Under the pieces are notes generated by a model. The model was given only the letters and a program-made list of their open reading frames with translations, did no database searches and had not been told where the DNA came from. Source: Vulcanimicrobiota bacterium (lineage in GTDB: Bacteria > Vulcanimicrobiota > Vulcanimicrobiia > Vulcanimicrobiales > Vulcanimicrobiaceae). Taken from it: a DNA stretch of 64,000 bases. Shown here one piece after another: positions 25,169 through 32,777 of the stretch. Made by a program: the position numbers and the translations under genes. Where the stretch lies: the NCBI GenBank assembly GCA_003168375.1, contig PMSI01000003.1:434001-498000 (forward strand), given 5' to 3'. How positions within the stretch are numbered: position 1 is the first letter of the stretch; each line of letters opens with the position of its first letter.

Positions 25169-26047
25169 CTGAGCCCGGACTACCTCCTCACCCAGGCTTT
25201 CAACGGCCTCGTCAACGGGGCGTACTTCGCCCTGTTGGCGCTCGGTCTGTCCGTCATCTTCGGAATGCTCCGCATCGTGAACTTCGCCCACGGCGCGATG
25301 TTCATGCTCGGAGCATTTGTCGCGTACTACGGGCTGGCGCTGTTTCACCTGCCGTTCTTCGCGGCGCTGATCGTGGCGCCGCTCGTCGTCGGGCTCTTCG
25401 GCGCGCTGATCGAGGTGCTGTGCCTGCGCCGTCTGTACGGTCTCGATCCGCTCTACGGTCTGCTGTTCACGTTCGCGCTCGTGCTGATCATCGAGGACGC
25501 GATGCGGATCGCCGCCGGCGCGCTCGGTTCACCCTATTCTGCTCCGGATATCCTCAACGGCGTGACGAATCTCGGCTTCACGGTGTTCCCGACCTACCGT
25601 CTGTTCGTCATCGGCGCCGCCATCCTCGTGTGCATCATGGTATGGTTCGTGCTCGAGCGGACGCCGATCGGCGCACGCATCCGAGCCGCGACCGAGTCAC
25701 CCGTGCTGGTCCGCGCGCTCGGCATCGACACGCAGAGACTGGTCTCGATCACCTTCGCAGTGGGCGTCGGGCTCGCCGCGCTCGGCGGCGTGCTGGCGGC
25801 ACCCAATCAGAACGTCGAGCCGACGATGGGTGACAAGGTCATCATCAACACGTTCGCGATCGTCGTGATCGGCGGGCTCGGATCGATCGGCGGATCGATC
25901 GTCACCGGGTTTGCGCTCGGGCTGCTGCAGACGCTCGGCGCCGTGATCTTCCCGGCGTTCAACGACACGCTGATCTTCCTCGTGATGATCGTCGTGCTGC
26001 TCGTCCGCCCGAGCGGCCTCTTCGGTACGCCGGTAAGCGCGAAATGA
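25169..26047 (+). CDS. livH: Branched-chain amino acid-type ABC permease LivH, probable CTG start
   Basis: 292 aa if translation starts at CTG 25169. Residues SPDYLLTQAFNGLVNGAYF, upstream of the first canonical start (TTG 25235), match the LivH N-terminus that forms the first membrane helix. AAGAAGGA lies about 8 nt before the CTG, and there is no ATG, GTG or TTG between. Eight or so TM segments; INxxNFAHG-like RIVNFAHGAM and the GGLGSIGGSI loop are LivH hallmarks. Ends overlapping livM (ATGA). Confidence 0.85.
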   Translation: MSPDYLLTQAFNGLVNGAYFALLALGLSVIFGMLRIVNFAHGAMFMLGAFVAYYGLALFHLPFFAALIVAPLVVGLFGALIEVLCLRRLYGLDPLYGLLFTFALVLIIEDAMRIAAGALGSPYSAPDILNGVTNLGFTVFPTYRLFVIGAAILVCIMVWFVLERTPIGARIRAATESPVLVRALGIDTQRLVSITFAVGVGLAALGGVLAAPNQNVEPTMGDKVIINTFAIVVIGGLGSIGGSIVTGFALGLLQTLGAVIFPAFNDTLIFLVMIVVLLVRPSGLFGTPVSAK

Positions 26048-27024
26048 CGACCGCGCTGCTCGGCAGCAGGCGTGGCGTGATCGTCGCCGTCCTGCTCGCG
26101 GCGGCGGGCGTGCTTCTCCCGTGGATCGTCTACCCGGTACTGGCCATCGACATCGTCGCGTTCGCGCTCTTCGCCGTGGCGTTCGATCTGCTGCTCGGCT
26201 TCACCGGACTGCTCTCGTTCGGTCATGCGATGTTCTGGGGTGGCGCCGGATACGTCTCGACGATCCTGCTCGCGAAGGCGCACGCTCCATTCCCCGTGGC
26301 CGTCCTCGCCGCTCTCGTCTACGCGACGCTCCTCGCGCTGATCGTCGGCGCGATTGCGATCCGGCGGCAGGGCATCTACTTCGCCATGATCACCCTGGCC
26401 CTCGCCCAGCTGCAGTACTTCTTCGCGTATCAACTCGAGCAGTTCACGGGCGGTGAGAACGGGGTGCAGGTGAGCAGCCGCGGCAATCTGTTCGGCATCG
26501 GGCTCGACAACGACAAGGGTTTCTACTACGCGGTGCTGATCGTGACCGCGCTCGGCGTGTGGCTGGTCGTTCGTGTTGTTCGCTCACCGTTCGGCGCGGT
26601 GCTGAACGCGATGCGCGAGAACGAGCAGCGGGCGATCGCGCTCGGCTTTCGGGTCGACCGGTACAAACTGATCGCGTTCGTCATCTCGGGGACGCTGGCC
26701 GGGTTGGCCGGTGTGCTGTTCGCCGTCGGCAACCGGCTCTCGGGGCTGGACGGCGTCGACTGGCATACGAGCGGCACGGTCGTCATGATGTCGATCCTGG
26801 GTGGAATCGGGACCGTCTTCGGCCCCATCGTCGGCGCCGCGATCTTCGAGTCGCTCGACCACTTCCTGCCGACGGTCCACCTCTCGTTCTTCGGCCTCGT
26901 GATCGAGGTCGGGGACAAGACGAACATCGTGATGGGAGCGATCTTCGCGCTGTGCGTGCTCCTCTTCCGTCGCGGGATCGTCGGCGAACTCCTCGCCGCG
27001 CGCGCGAAGCGGGCGAAGCCCTAG
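26044..27024 (+). CDS. livM: Branched-chain amino acid-type ABC permease LivM
   Basis: 326 aa, ATG overlapping livH TGA. About nine TM segments; LLGFTGLLSFGHAMFWGGAGY, RRQGIYFAMITLALAQ and LSGLAGVLFA-like TLAGLAGVLFAVGNRLSG segments plus GGIGTVFGPIVGA are diagnostic. Forms the inner-membrane channel with LivH. The ATPase genes that would normally follow are instead at 29.6-31.1 kb on the other strand. Confidence 0.9.
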   Translation: MTTALLGSRRGVIVAVLLAAAGVLLPWIVYPVLAIDIVAFALFAVAFDLLLGFTGLLSFGHAMFWGGAGYVSTILLAKAHAPFPVAVLAALVYATLLALIVGAIAIRRQGIYFAMITLALAQLQYFFAYQLEQFTGGENGVQVSSRGNLFGIGLDNDKGFYYAVLIVTALGVWLVVRVVRSPFGAVLNAMRENEQRAIALGFRVDRYKLIAFVISGTLAGLAGVLFAVGNRLSGLDGVDWHTSGTVVMMSILGGIGTVFGPIVGAAIFESLDHFLPTVHLSFFGLVIEVGDKTNIVMGAIFALCVLLFRRGIVGELLAARAKRAKP

Positions 27025-27039
27025 CGGACGGAGGGACGC

Positions 27040-27873
27040 ATGTTCCTCGAGGCCTTTCGCCGGCGTCGCGGTGCGCGCATCGACGACGCGTTCCCCTGGA
27101 CGGTCCCGGCGTTGCGCGGCCTGCGCGAGCTGCGCTTCACTGCGCCGGTAACCTTTCTGATGGGCGAGAACGGCTGCGGCAAGTCGACGCTGCTCGAGGC
27201 GCTCGCCGTCGCGGTGGACGCCGGGGCCGCCGGAGCCGAGGGTGTGGACGTCGACGAGACGCTGTCCGGATCGCGCCGTCTGACCGCGGCGTTCGAGACC
27301 GTCGAGCGCGGGCGGCCGCGTATGCGCACGTTCTTTCGCGCCGAGGACGCCTTCGGCTTCACCAAGCGCATCGCGGGTGAGATCAAGGAGATCGAAGCGG
27401 AAGCGGATGCCATGCTGCACGACGACCCCGCCAGCCCGTTTCGCCGCGGCCTCGGCGCCCACATCACGCGCAGCTCCCGCGACGTCCTCGTGCGCCAGTA
27501 CGGCGCCGACCCGCACGCGCGCTCGCACGGCGAGACGTTTCTCGGCATCGTTCGGGCGCAGCTGGTATCGAAGGGTTTGTACCTGCTCGACGAACCCGAA
27601 ACGCCGCTCTCGCCGACGCGCGTCCTCACGCTGCTCGCGATCCTGCTAGACGCAGTGGCCGGCGGGTCGCAGTTCGTGATCGCCACGCACTCGCCGATCC
27701 TCGCCGCATTTCCGGGAGCATCGATCCGCGTGTTCGACGGCGATAGCATCGTCGAGACGCCCTATGACGACCTCGAGCAAGTCCGCGTGACGCGCGATTT
27801 CCTGAACGCTCCGCAGCGGTATCTGCGCTACCTCACCCTGCCGGAGAATCAGGATCAGTCGACGCCGGAGTAG
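27040..27873 (+). CDS. AAA ATPase of the AAA_21/ABC-like type
   Basis: 277 aa. Walker A FLMGENGCGKST near residues 41-52, Walker B LYLLDEPETPLSP near 184-196, and a His switch FVIATHSPILAAF. The inter-Walker region is short and helical (EIKEIEAEADAML) with SHGETFL as signature-like motif. Proteins of this type are stand-alone ABC-like ATPases of unclear role. It starts 15 nt after livM, so it is probably co-transcribed, and its 3' end overlaps the convergent small gene by 19 nt. Confidence 0.8.
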   Translation: MFLEAFRRRRGARIDDAFPWTVPALRGLRELRFTAPVTFLMGENGCGKSTLLEALAVAVDAGAAGAEGVDVDETLSGSRRLTAAFETVERGRPRMRTFFRAEDAFGFTKRIAGEIKEIEAEADAMLHDDPASPFRRGLGAHITRSSRDVLVRQYGADPHARSHGETFLGIVRAQLVSKGLYLLDEPETPLSPTRVLTLLAILLDAVAGGSQFVIATHSPILAAFPGASIRVFDGDSIVETPYDDLEQVRVTRDFLNAPQRYLRYLTLPENQDQSTPE

Positions 27874-28073
27874 GTGATCCGTTGTTCCTGCGCCTCGCTC
27901 GCGCGCAGCGCGCGAGAGACGAGCGTCTGGACGCGTTCGTTCACCGAGGGCTCCAGCACGGTAGCGCTCTCCTCGTCCGCGGTGACGACGATCGCCGGGA
28001 TGCCGTCGACCGTGACCGTGCGGCCGGTCGGCGAATAGCTACGAGAGACCTCGACGGACCGTTTCTTCGTCAT
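27855..28073 (-). CDS. Small protein of unknown family, copy B
   Basis: 72 aa. MTKKRSVEVSRSYSP..VTVDGIPAIVV, an acidic stretch, then NERVQTLVSRALRASEA..RITYSGVD. It is a paralogue of the protein encoded immediately upstream (TKRAVEISQTYSPRG, ITVDGIPATEITV, SERIQTLVQQALRSND, HIAYRAVD). No known domain recognised. Two nt separate the upstream stop from its ATG. Likely a two-part fold: N-terminal beta hairpin and C-terminal helix. Confidence 0.6.
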   Translation of the reverse strand: MTKKRSVEVSRSYSPTGRTVTVDGIPAIVVTADEESATVLEPSVNERVQTLVSRALRASEAQEQRITYSGVD

Positions 28074-28075
28074 GC

Positions 28076-28342
28076 TTAACTCGCTGCGTAACCTCGGCCC
28101 TGATCCGTGGGCGACTTCTGATCCACGGCGCGGTAAGCGATGTGCTGATCGACGGAATCGTTCGAACGCAGAGCCTGTTGGACCAAGGTTTGAATCCGTT
28201 CGCTCACGGCGAGATCCAGGACGACATCGCAGTCGTCGCCGACCGTAATCTCAGTCGCCGGAATACCGTCCACCGTAATTTGTCGGCCGTGCCCTCTTGG
28301 CGAGTAGGTTTGACTAATCTCCACGGCCCGTTTCGTGATCAT
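28076..28342 (-). CDS. Small protein of unknown family, copy A
   Basis: 88 aa from ATG 28342, preferred over 28363 because GGGGGCGAA lies directly upstream. Paralogous to the next gene, with a 15-residue C-terminal extension (QKSPTDQGRGYAAS). Shared blocks are TYSPRG, VDGIPA, SERIQTLV and the terminal YRAVD. GC content is lower than the flanks. The arrangement suggests a tandem duplication. Confidence 0.6.
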   Translation of the reverse strand: MITKRAVEISQTYSPRGHGRQITVDGIPATEITVGDDCDVVLDLAVSERIQTLVQQALRSNDSVDQHIAYRAVDQKSPTDQGRGYAAS

Positions 28343-28352
28343 TTCGCCCCCA

Positions 28353-28706
28353 TCATACCGCATGGACGGTCACCAGCACATACCCGCCCCACCACGAGAC
28401 TTTGAGTCGTATTCGCCGCCCGCCGGAGATCTTGCCTTCGAAGTTGATGCCGACGTGGCGTCCGGAGAACGTCCCGACGTCCTTGGAGCGTGCGACTCCC
28501 CGCCGGATCACCCGGCACATCTCGTCTATTGGTATCGCTTCGTCCAAGGCGGCTTGGTCGCAATGCCGAGTAACCGTGATCAGGCCAAGGTCCAGCGCCA
28601 TCCAGATGAGTTCGAGTTCCCACTGCTGCACCGCCGTCGTCGTAAGGTCGAAAGCGTCGGCTAAGCGCGTGACCTCTCGCGGATCCGAGCAAGGCATCGC
28701 CGCCAT
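28353..28706 (-). CDS. Small unknown protein, possibly DUF4258-like
   Basis: About 117 aa; starts at TTG 28715, ATG 28706 or ATG 28697 are all possible. N-terminal helical part (DPREVTRLADAFDLTTTAVQQWELELIWM) and C-terminal beta-rich part (GRHVGINFEGKISGGRRIRLKVSWWGGYVLVTVHAV, described here in pieces: FEGKISGGRRIRL, KVSWWGGYVLVTVHAV). The end recalls DUF4258/RelE-like hairpins, a weak resemblance only. First gene of a three-gene unit with two paralogous small proteins 11 nt downstream; a toxin/antitoxin-like role is a guess. Confidence 0.5.
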   Translation of the reverse strand: MAAMPCSDPREVTRLADAFDLTTTAVQQWELELIWMALDLGLITVTRHCDQAALDEAIPIDEMCRVIRRGVARSKDVGTFSGRHVGINFEGKISGGRRIRLKVSWWGGYVLVTVHAV

Positions 28707-28859
28707 GGGGCGCAACGTGCCGAACAGACGTCCAGCGCGAAGCGGTGAGCTGGTGCCCCGAACCGCTCGAAGGCCGATCCCACGTTGTCAGAGGCGCGTC
28801 TAGTACTCAGCGACCTTGGTAGCGAGCCCGAGCCGGTCGGTCGATCGCTAAGACCGCTG

Positions 28860-29618
28860 CTATTTCACGCCGTCCAGCGGCCAGAAGCCGAAGATCGCGC
28901 GTCCGGGTTCGAGGTCCCAGAAGCGCGTCGCGTTGTCGCTGACGCCGTAGACGACGGCATACGGTACGTCGCGCGCGAGGATCGCGCGAACGAGGCGCGC
29001 GAAGTCGCGTTGCGACATCCAGGTGGCGGCGTAGCGCGCGAATTTCTGCTCGGCGGTGAGCGGCAGCCAACCGGAGCTCGCGGCGACGCTCGGATCGCGC
29101 GGGTCGTCCTGGGGCGTGATCGAGCCGATCCGGACGCACGTCACCTGCAGCCCGTAGTTGTCGCTGTAGAAACGGCCGAGCGTCTCCCCGAACGCCTTCC
29201 ACACGCCGTACAGCGAGTCGGGACGATAGAGCGAGTCCGTTCGCACGACGAGCCCGAACCCGGGCTCGTAGATCGCCGGCAGGTTGTCGACCTCGTGCAT
29301 CCCGACCGCGTGATTCGAGCTGGCGAAGATCACGCGCTTGACGCCCGCGCGCCGCGCCGCCTCGAACGCGTTGTACGTCCCGCCGATGTTCGGCCCGGCG
29401 ACGTCCTCCCACGACGCTTCGACGCGCACGACGCCGGCGAGATGGATCATCGTCTCGCACCCGGCGAACGCGCGCTCGAGCGCGGCAAGATCCTGGACGT
29501 CGGCGATCACGTCGGCGTCGTGCAGGTCGATGCGAACGACATCGTTGTCGCGTTCGAGATCCCGGCACAGTCGGCTGCCGATCGTCCCGGCCGCCCCGGT
29601 GACGGCGATCTTCGCCAT
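28860..29618 (-). CDS. NAD(P)-dependent epimerase/dehydrogenase (extended SDR, uronate dehydrogenase-like)
   Basis: 252 aa. GAAGTIGS nucleotide loop at residues 8-15, IHLAGVV, catalytic Ser in FASSNHAVG, and YGVWKAFGE providing Tyr-x3-Lys near 136-140. Size and the SSNHAVG motif resemble uronate dehydrogenases and similar sugar-acid oxidoreductases. It lies 3 nt downstream of livF in the livG-livF direction, so it may act on what the importer brings in. Confidence 0.8.
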   Translation of the reverse strand: MAKIAVTGAAGTIGSRLCRDLERDNDVVRIDLHDADVIADVQDLAALERAFAGCETMIHLAGVVRVEASWEDVAGPNIGGTYNAFEAARRAGVKRVIFASSNHAVGMHEVDNLPAIYEPGFGLVVRTDSLYRPDSLYGVWKAFGETLGRFYSDNYGLQVTCVRIGSITPQDDPRDPSVAASSGWLPLTAEQKFARYAATWMSQRDFARLVRAILARDVPYAVVYGVSDNATRFWDLEPGRAIFGFWPLDGVK

Positions 29619-29621
29619 GTA

Positions 29622-30314
29622 TCAGACCCCGAGCAGGTCGAGGAGCTCTTTCTCGCGCGCGATCACTTCGCGGTTCTCGAGGGTCTGCTCGACATGGCCG
29701 TGGACGATGACGTGATGGCGGTCGGCGACGTCGGTTGCGAAGCGCACGTTCTGCTCGACCAGCAGCACCGTGATCCCGTCGGCTTTCATCGCCCGGATCA
29801 GCTCGCCGATGCGCTCCACGATGACCGGCGCGAGGCCCTCCGTCGGCTCGTCGAGCAGCACCGTGCGCGCGCCGGAGCGCAGGACGCGCGCGATTGCCAG
29901 CATCTGCTGCTCGCCGCCGGAGAGCGTCGTCCCGCCCGCTTTCGCGCGCTCCTTGAGGTTGGGGAACGCGTCGAAGATGCGCTCGACGGTCCAGCCGCTC
30001 TTGCCGATGATCGGCGCCAGCGTCAGATTCTCGTAGACGCTCAGCGTGGAGAGGATTCCGCGCTCTTCGGGGACGTAGCCCAGGCCGCGGCGCGCGATGC
30101 GGTCGGACGGTATTCCGACGATCGAGCTGCCGTTGAGCTCGATCTGTCCTTGCCGAGCCGGCAGGATCCCCATGATCGTGCGCAACGTCGTCGTTTTGCC
30201 GACGCCGTTGCGGCCGACCAGCGTCGCGACCTCGCCGGTCTCGACGGTCAGCGTCATACCGTGAAGGATGTGCGACTCGCCGTAGTAGGCGTGAACACCG
30301 CGCAGCGCCAGCAT
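29622..30314 (-). CDS. livF: Branched-chain amino acid-type ABC ATPase LivF
   Basis: 230 aa, ATG overlapping the livG stop by one base. Walker A GRNGVGKTTT near residues 35-44, signature LSGGEQQMLAIAR, Walker B TVLLDEPTEGLAP, His switch LLVEQNV. The short C-terminus is typical for LivF. Works with LivG, LivH and LivM. Confidence 0.93.
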   Translation of the reverse strand: MLALRGVHAYYGESHILHGMTLTVETGEVATLVGRNGVGKTTTLRTIMGILPARQGQIELNGSSIVGIPSDRIARRGLGYVPEERGILSTLSVYENLTLAPIIGKSGWTVERIFDAFPNLKERAKAGGTTLSGGEQQMLAIARVLRSGARTVLLDEPTEGLAPVIVERIGELIRAMKADGITVLLVEQNVRFATDVADRHHVIVHGHVEQTLENREVIAREKELLDLLGV

Positions 30315-31081
30315 CAGTGCGTCCCTCCGCCGAGGTACGCCGTCTGCACGCGAACGTCGTTGCGCACCTCCTCGTACGTTCCTTCGACCAGCACCTTGCC
30401 GCGCGTCATCACGGTCACGCGATCGCAGAGGTCGGCGACGACGCGCAGGTTGTGCTCGACCAGCACGATCGTACGGCCCGGAGCGATCCGCTTCACGAGC
30501 TCGACGACGCGGTCGATGTCCTCGACGCCCATCCCCGCGGTCGGCTCGTCGAGCAGCAGCACGCGCGGATCCTGCGAAAGCGCGATGGCGAGCTCCAGCG
30601 AGCGCTTCTTGCCGTACGGGAGGTTCACCGCGATCCGCGCGCGCTCGTCGTCGAGCCCGACCGCGTCGAGCGCCGCGCGCGCGGGATCGTCGAGAACGGC
30701 GGTCACGCTCGGCGAGGCCAAGAATTTGCGCGAAAGCGGCGTGCGCGCCTGGAGCGCGATCTTCACGTTGTCGAGCACGGTCAGGTGCGGGAAGATGCTG
30801 TTGATCTGAAAGCTTCGGACCATTCCCATCCGCGCGATCCCCGCCGGGTCCAAGTGCGAAATCTCGGTCCCGCCGAAGCAAACGCTGCCGCGCGTCGCGG
30901 GCGCAAACCCTGAGAGCACGTTGAAGAACGTCGTCTTCCCCGCGCCATTCGGTCCGATGATCGCGTGGATCGTCCCCTCGGCGACGTCGAGCGAGACGCC
31001 GTCGAGCGCGGTGAACCCCGCGTAGACTTTGACGACGTCGCGCGTCGAGAGAATCGGCTCGGCCACGCCCGTTCGTTCCAC
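30314..31081 (-). CDS. livG: Branched-chain amino acid-type ABC ATPase LivG
   Basis: 255 aa from GTG 31081 (GTG 31066 is an alternative). Walker A GPNGAGKTTFFN near 43-54, RSFQINSIFPHLTVLDNV Q-loop region, signature replaced by LPYGKKRSLELA as is normal for LivG, Walker B VLLLDEPTAGMG, and LVEHNLRVV. Energises the LivHM channel encoded ~4 kb away. Confidence 0.93.
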   Translation of the reverse strand: MERTGVAEPILSTRDVVKVYAGFTALDGVSLDVAEGTIHAIIGPNGAGKTTFFNVLSGFAPATRGSVCFGGTEISHLDPAGIARMGMVRSFQINSIFPHLTVLDNVKIALQARTPLSRKFLASPSVTAVLDDPARAALDAVGLDDERARIAVNLPYGKKRSLELAIALSQDPRVLLLDEPTAGMGVEDIDRVVELVKRIAPGRTIVLVEHNLRVVADLCDRVTVMTRGKVLVEGTYEEVRNDVRVQTAYLGGGTH

Positions 31082-31164
31082 CCCAGCCCTCCTGCGCCCC
31101 GCAGGGTCAGCTCCGGCGGCCGAGCGGCCCGGACGGGATCACCAGCCCGGTTTGCTGCGCCGGC

Positions 31165-32613
31165 TCAGTACGCGCCGAGCATCTCGAGGCGGAAGCCGCT
31201 CGGGAAGAGCTGGTCGTAGCGCGTGCGGAACTGCGGATACGCGTCACCGTAGACTTGGCTTTCGGAGGCGGCGCTGGTTCGCCATACCGCGTCGTAGCGA
31301 ACGCTCCCCGCGACGACGTACGGCTGTAGGAGTTTCAGGCGCCATCCTTGCTTCCACAGCGCGTCGTACTTCGTGCGGAAGTCCTGATACGTCGAGCGAT
31401 ATACTTGGGTCTCGTTCTCGCTGCTCGGACGCCAGACCGCATCGTAGCGCACGTCGCCGCCAACAACGTACGGCTGCAACAGTTTCAGGCGCCATCCCTT
31501 CCCCCAGAGGTCGTCGTAGCGCTTGCGAAAGTCGGCGTACGCGTAGCCGTAAACCTGGGTCTCGTTCTCGCTGCTCGGACGCCAGACCGCGTCGTACAGA
31601 ACCTGGCCGCCGACGACGTGCGGCTGCAGCATCGCGAGCCGGAGCCCCTGCTGCCACAACGCATCGTACTTCGCGCGGTACGTCGCGTACGGCACGCCGT
31701 AGATCTGCACCTCGGCACCGCCGGCGGGACGCCACACGGCGTTGTAATACACCGTGTCGTTGACGACGTACGGCTGCAGGATGTGCAGGCGCCAGCCGAC
31801 GTTCCAGAGTTCATCGTACCGCGCGCGATAGGAGGCATATGACGCGCCGCTCATTTGGATCTCCGGATCCGCGCTCGTCGTCCACACCGCGGTGAACGAT
31901 CCGGGCGGCGGCGCCGAAGACGTCGTGCTATACCCGGTCGTCGAGCACGAGTGCGTGCTGTTGTCGAACGCGCCCGGGATCGTGCCGAACCAGAGCGGGA
32001 AGCTCGTGCTGCACGGATCGACCGCTTCGCTCCACGCATTGTGCGCCGGCTTGAGGCCGAGCGCCGGGTCGGTCGCGGCTTCGAAGATCTTGTGCGCGCT
32101 GACGAGCAGCCACGGCGAGCAGCCCTGCGTCACGACGGCCCAATACTTGCCGACCGCTTCCGCGGCGTGGTACGCGCAGTGCTCCTTCACGGTCGAGCCG
32201 TTCGGAAGGAGCACCATGATGAGGCGATTTGTCGCGTATGGCGGAAGCTTGCCGGCGTTCTGAGCGGCGTGGATGATGGTGACGAGGCCGGGGCCGTCGG
32301 TGGTGATCGGCGTGGAGGGCGCCGTCTGCAGGACCGCGCTCGCGACGCCGGCCGACGTGACGCCGTATTGCACCAGTGTCGGCTCCGAGTTCGCGGGCGC
32401 GTTCGCTCCGGAGATATACTGCGCCAGCCCGACCAGATATTTCTGATGAGCGTCCACGTCCGCCGGCTTCCAGGGCCCGTAGTAGAAGGGTACGATCTGG
32501 AAGGACTTGAGCACTGGGCCGCCCTGGAACGCGAGATCCGCCTGGGCAGGTTTGGGAACGGCGAGTGCACACGCTGCGATGCACACCGCCGCGATCACCG
32601 GAAAGAGTTTCAT
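31165..32613 (-). CDS. Secreted protein with five C-terminal tandem repeats (BTRD1-type)
   Basis: 482 aa from ATG 32613 (AGGAG upstream). Signal peptide (FPVIAAVCIAACALAVPKPAQA). N-terminal ~220-residue domain with GGPVLKSFQIVPFYYGPW, CAYHAAEAVGKYWAVVTQGC and HKIFEAATDPALG, which may be a peptidase-like or hypothetical domain. Residues ~250-482 hold five ~47-residue repeats of the form YDAVWRP..ETQVYG..Y.DFR.RYD.LW..GWRL..LQPYV, which I associate with Pfam 'bacterial tandem repeat domain 1'. Repeats 3 and 4 are almost identical in DNA. Probably cell-surface or extracellular. Confidence 0.75.
   Translation of the reverse strand: MKLFPVIAAVCIAACALAVPKPAQADLAFQGGPVLKSFQIVPFYYGPWKPADVDAHQKYLVGLAQYISGANAPANSEPTLVQYGVTSAGVASAVLQTAPSTPITTDGPGLVTIIHAAQNAGKLPPYATNRLIMVLLPNGSTVKEHCAYHAAEAVGKYWAVVTQGCSPWLLVSAHKIFEAATDPALGLKPAHNAWSEAVDPCSTSFPLWFGTIPGAFDNSTHSCSTTGYSTTSSAPPPGSFTAVWTTSADPEIQMSGASYASYRARYDELWNVGWRLHILQPYVVNDTVYYNAVWRPAGGAEVQIYGVPYATYRAKYDALWQQGLRLAMLQPHVVGGQVLYDAVWRPSSENETQVYGYAYADFRKRYDDLWGKGWRLKLLQPYVVGGDVRYDAVWRPSSENETQVYRSTYQDFRTKYDALWKQGWRLKLLQPYVVAGSVRYDAVWRTSAASESQVYGDAYPQFRTRYDQLFPSGFRLEMLGAY
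31190..31915 (-). repeat. Five tandem ~141-150-bp coding repeats
   Basis: Each unit encodes a VWRP-(Q)VYG-RYDxLW-GWRLxxLQPYVV block. Segments at 31411-31450 and 31558-31598 share a run starting gtctcgttctcgctgctcgg with one or two differences, which points to recent unit duplication or gene conversion, while the outer units are more diverged. Confidence 0.8.
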
Positions 32614-32663
32614 GTGCTGGCTCCTGTGGAGTCGGTTCGTGGAGGTAGCATGGCGCACCGGCG

Positions 32664-32706
32664 TTACGGGCGGCTTACGTTCGCCCGTCCGTAAGTGGCT
32701 CGTAAG
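32664..32706. promoter_or_regulatory. Regularly spaced TTACG/CGTAA half-sites in a divergent promoter region
   Basis: Four half-sites: TTACG 32664, TTACG 32675, CGTAA 32690, CGTAA 32701. The two on each side repeat with an 11-nt period and the pairs face each other as an inverted repeat. Direct repeats with an 11-nt period are the usual footprint of OmpR/PhoB-type winged-helix regulators. The cluster lies 50-115 bp from both divergent starts (32613 and 32778). Confidence 0.5.
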
Positions 32707-32777
32707 GGCGGCGCCCGGCGGCGGGGACGCTCGCCGAAGAGGAGAGGCGGGATCGTGCGTGAGATTTCCACCGCACG

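Noticed and set aside
28785-30809. 674-codon plus-strand ORF
   Set aside because: It is antisense to livF, livG and the epimerase, is rich in Arg/Asp/His in the manner of high-GC shadow frames, and shows no domain.
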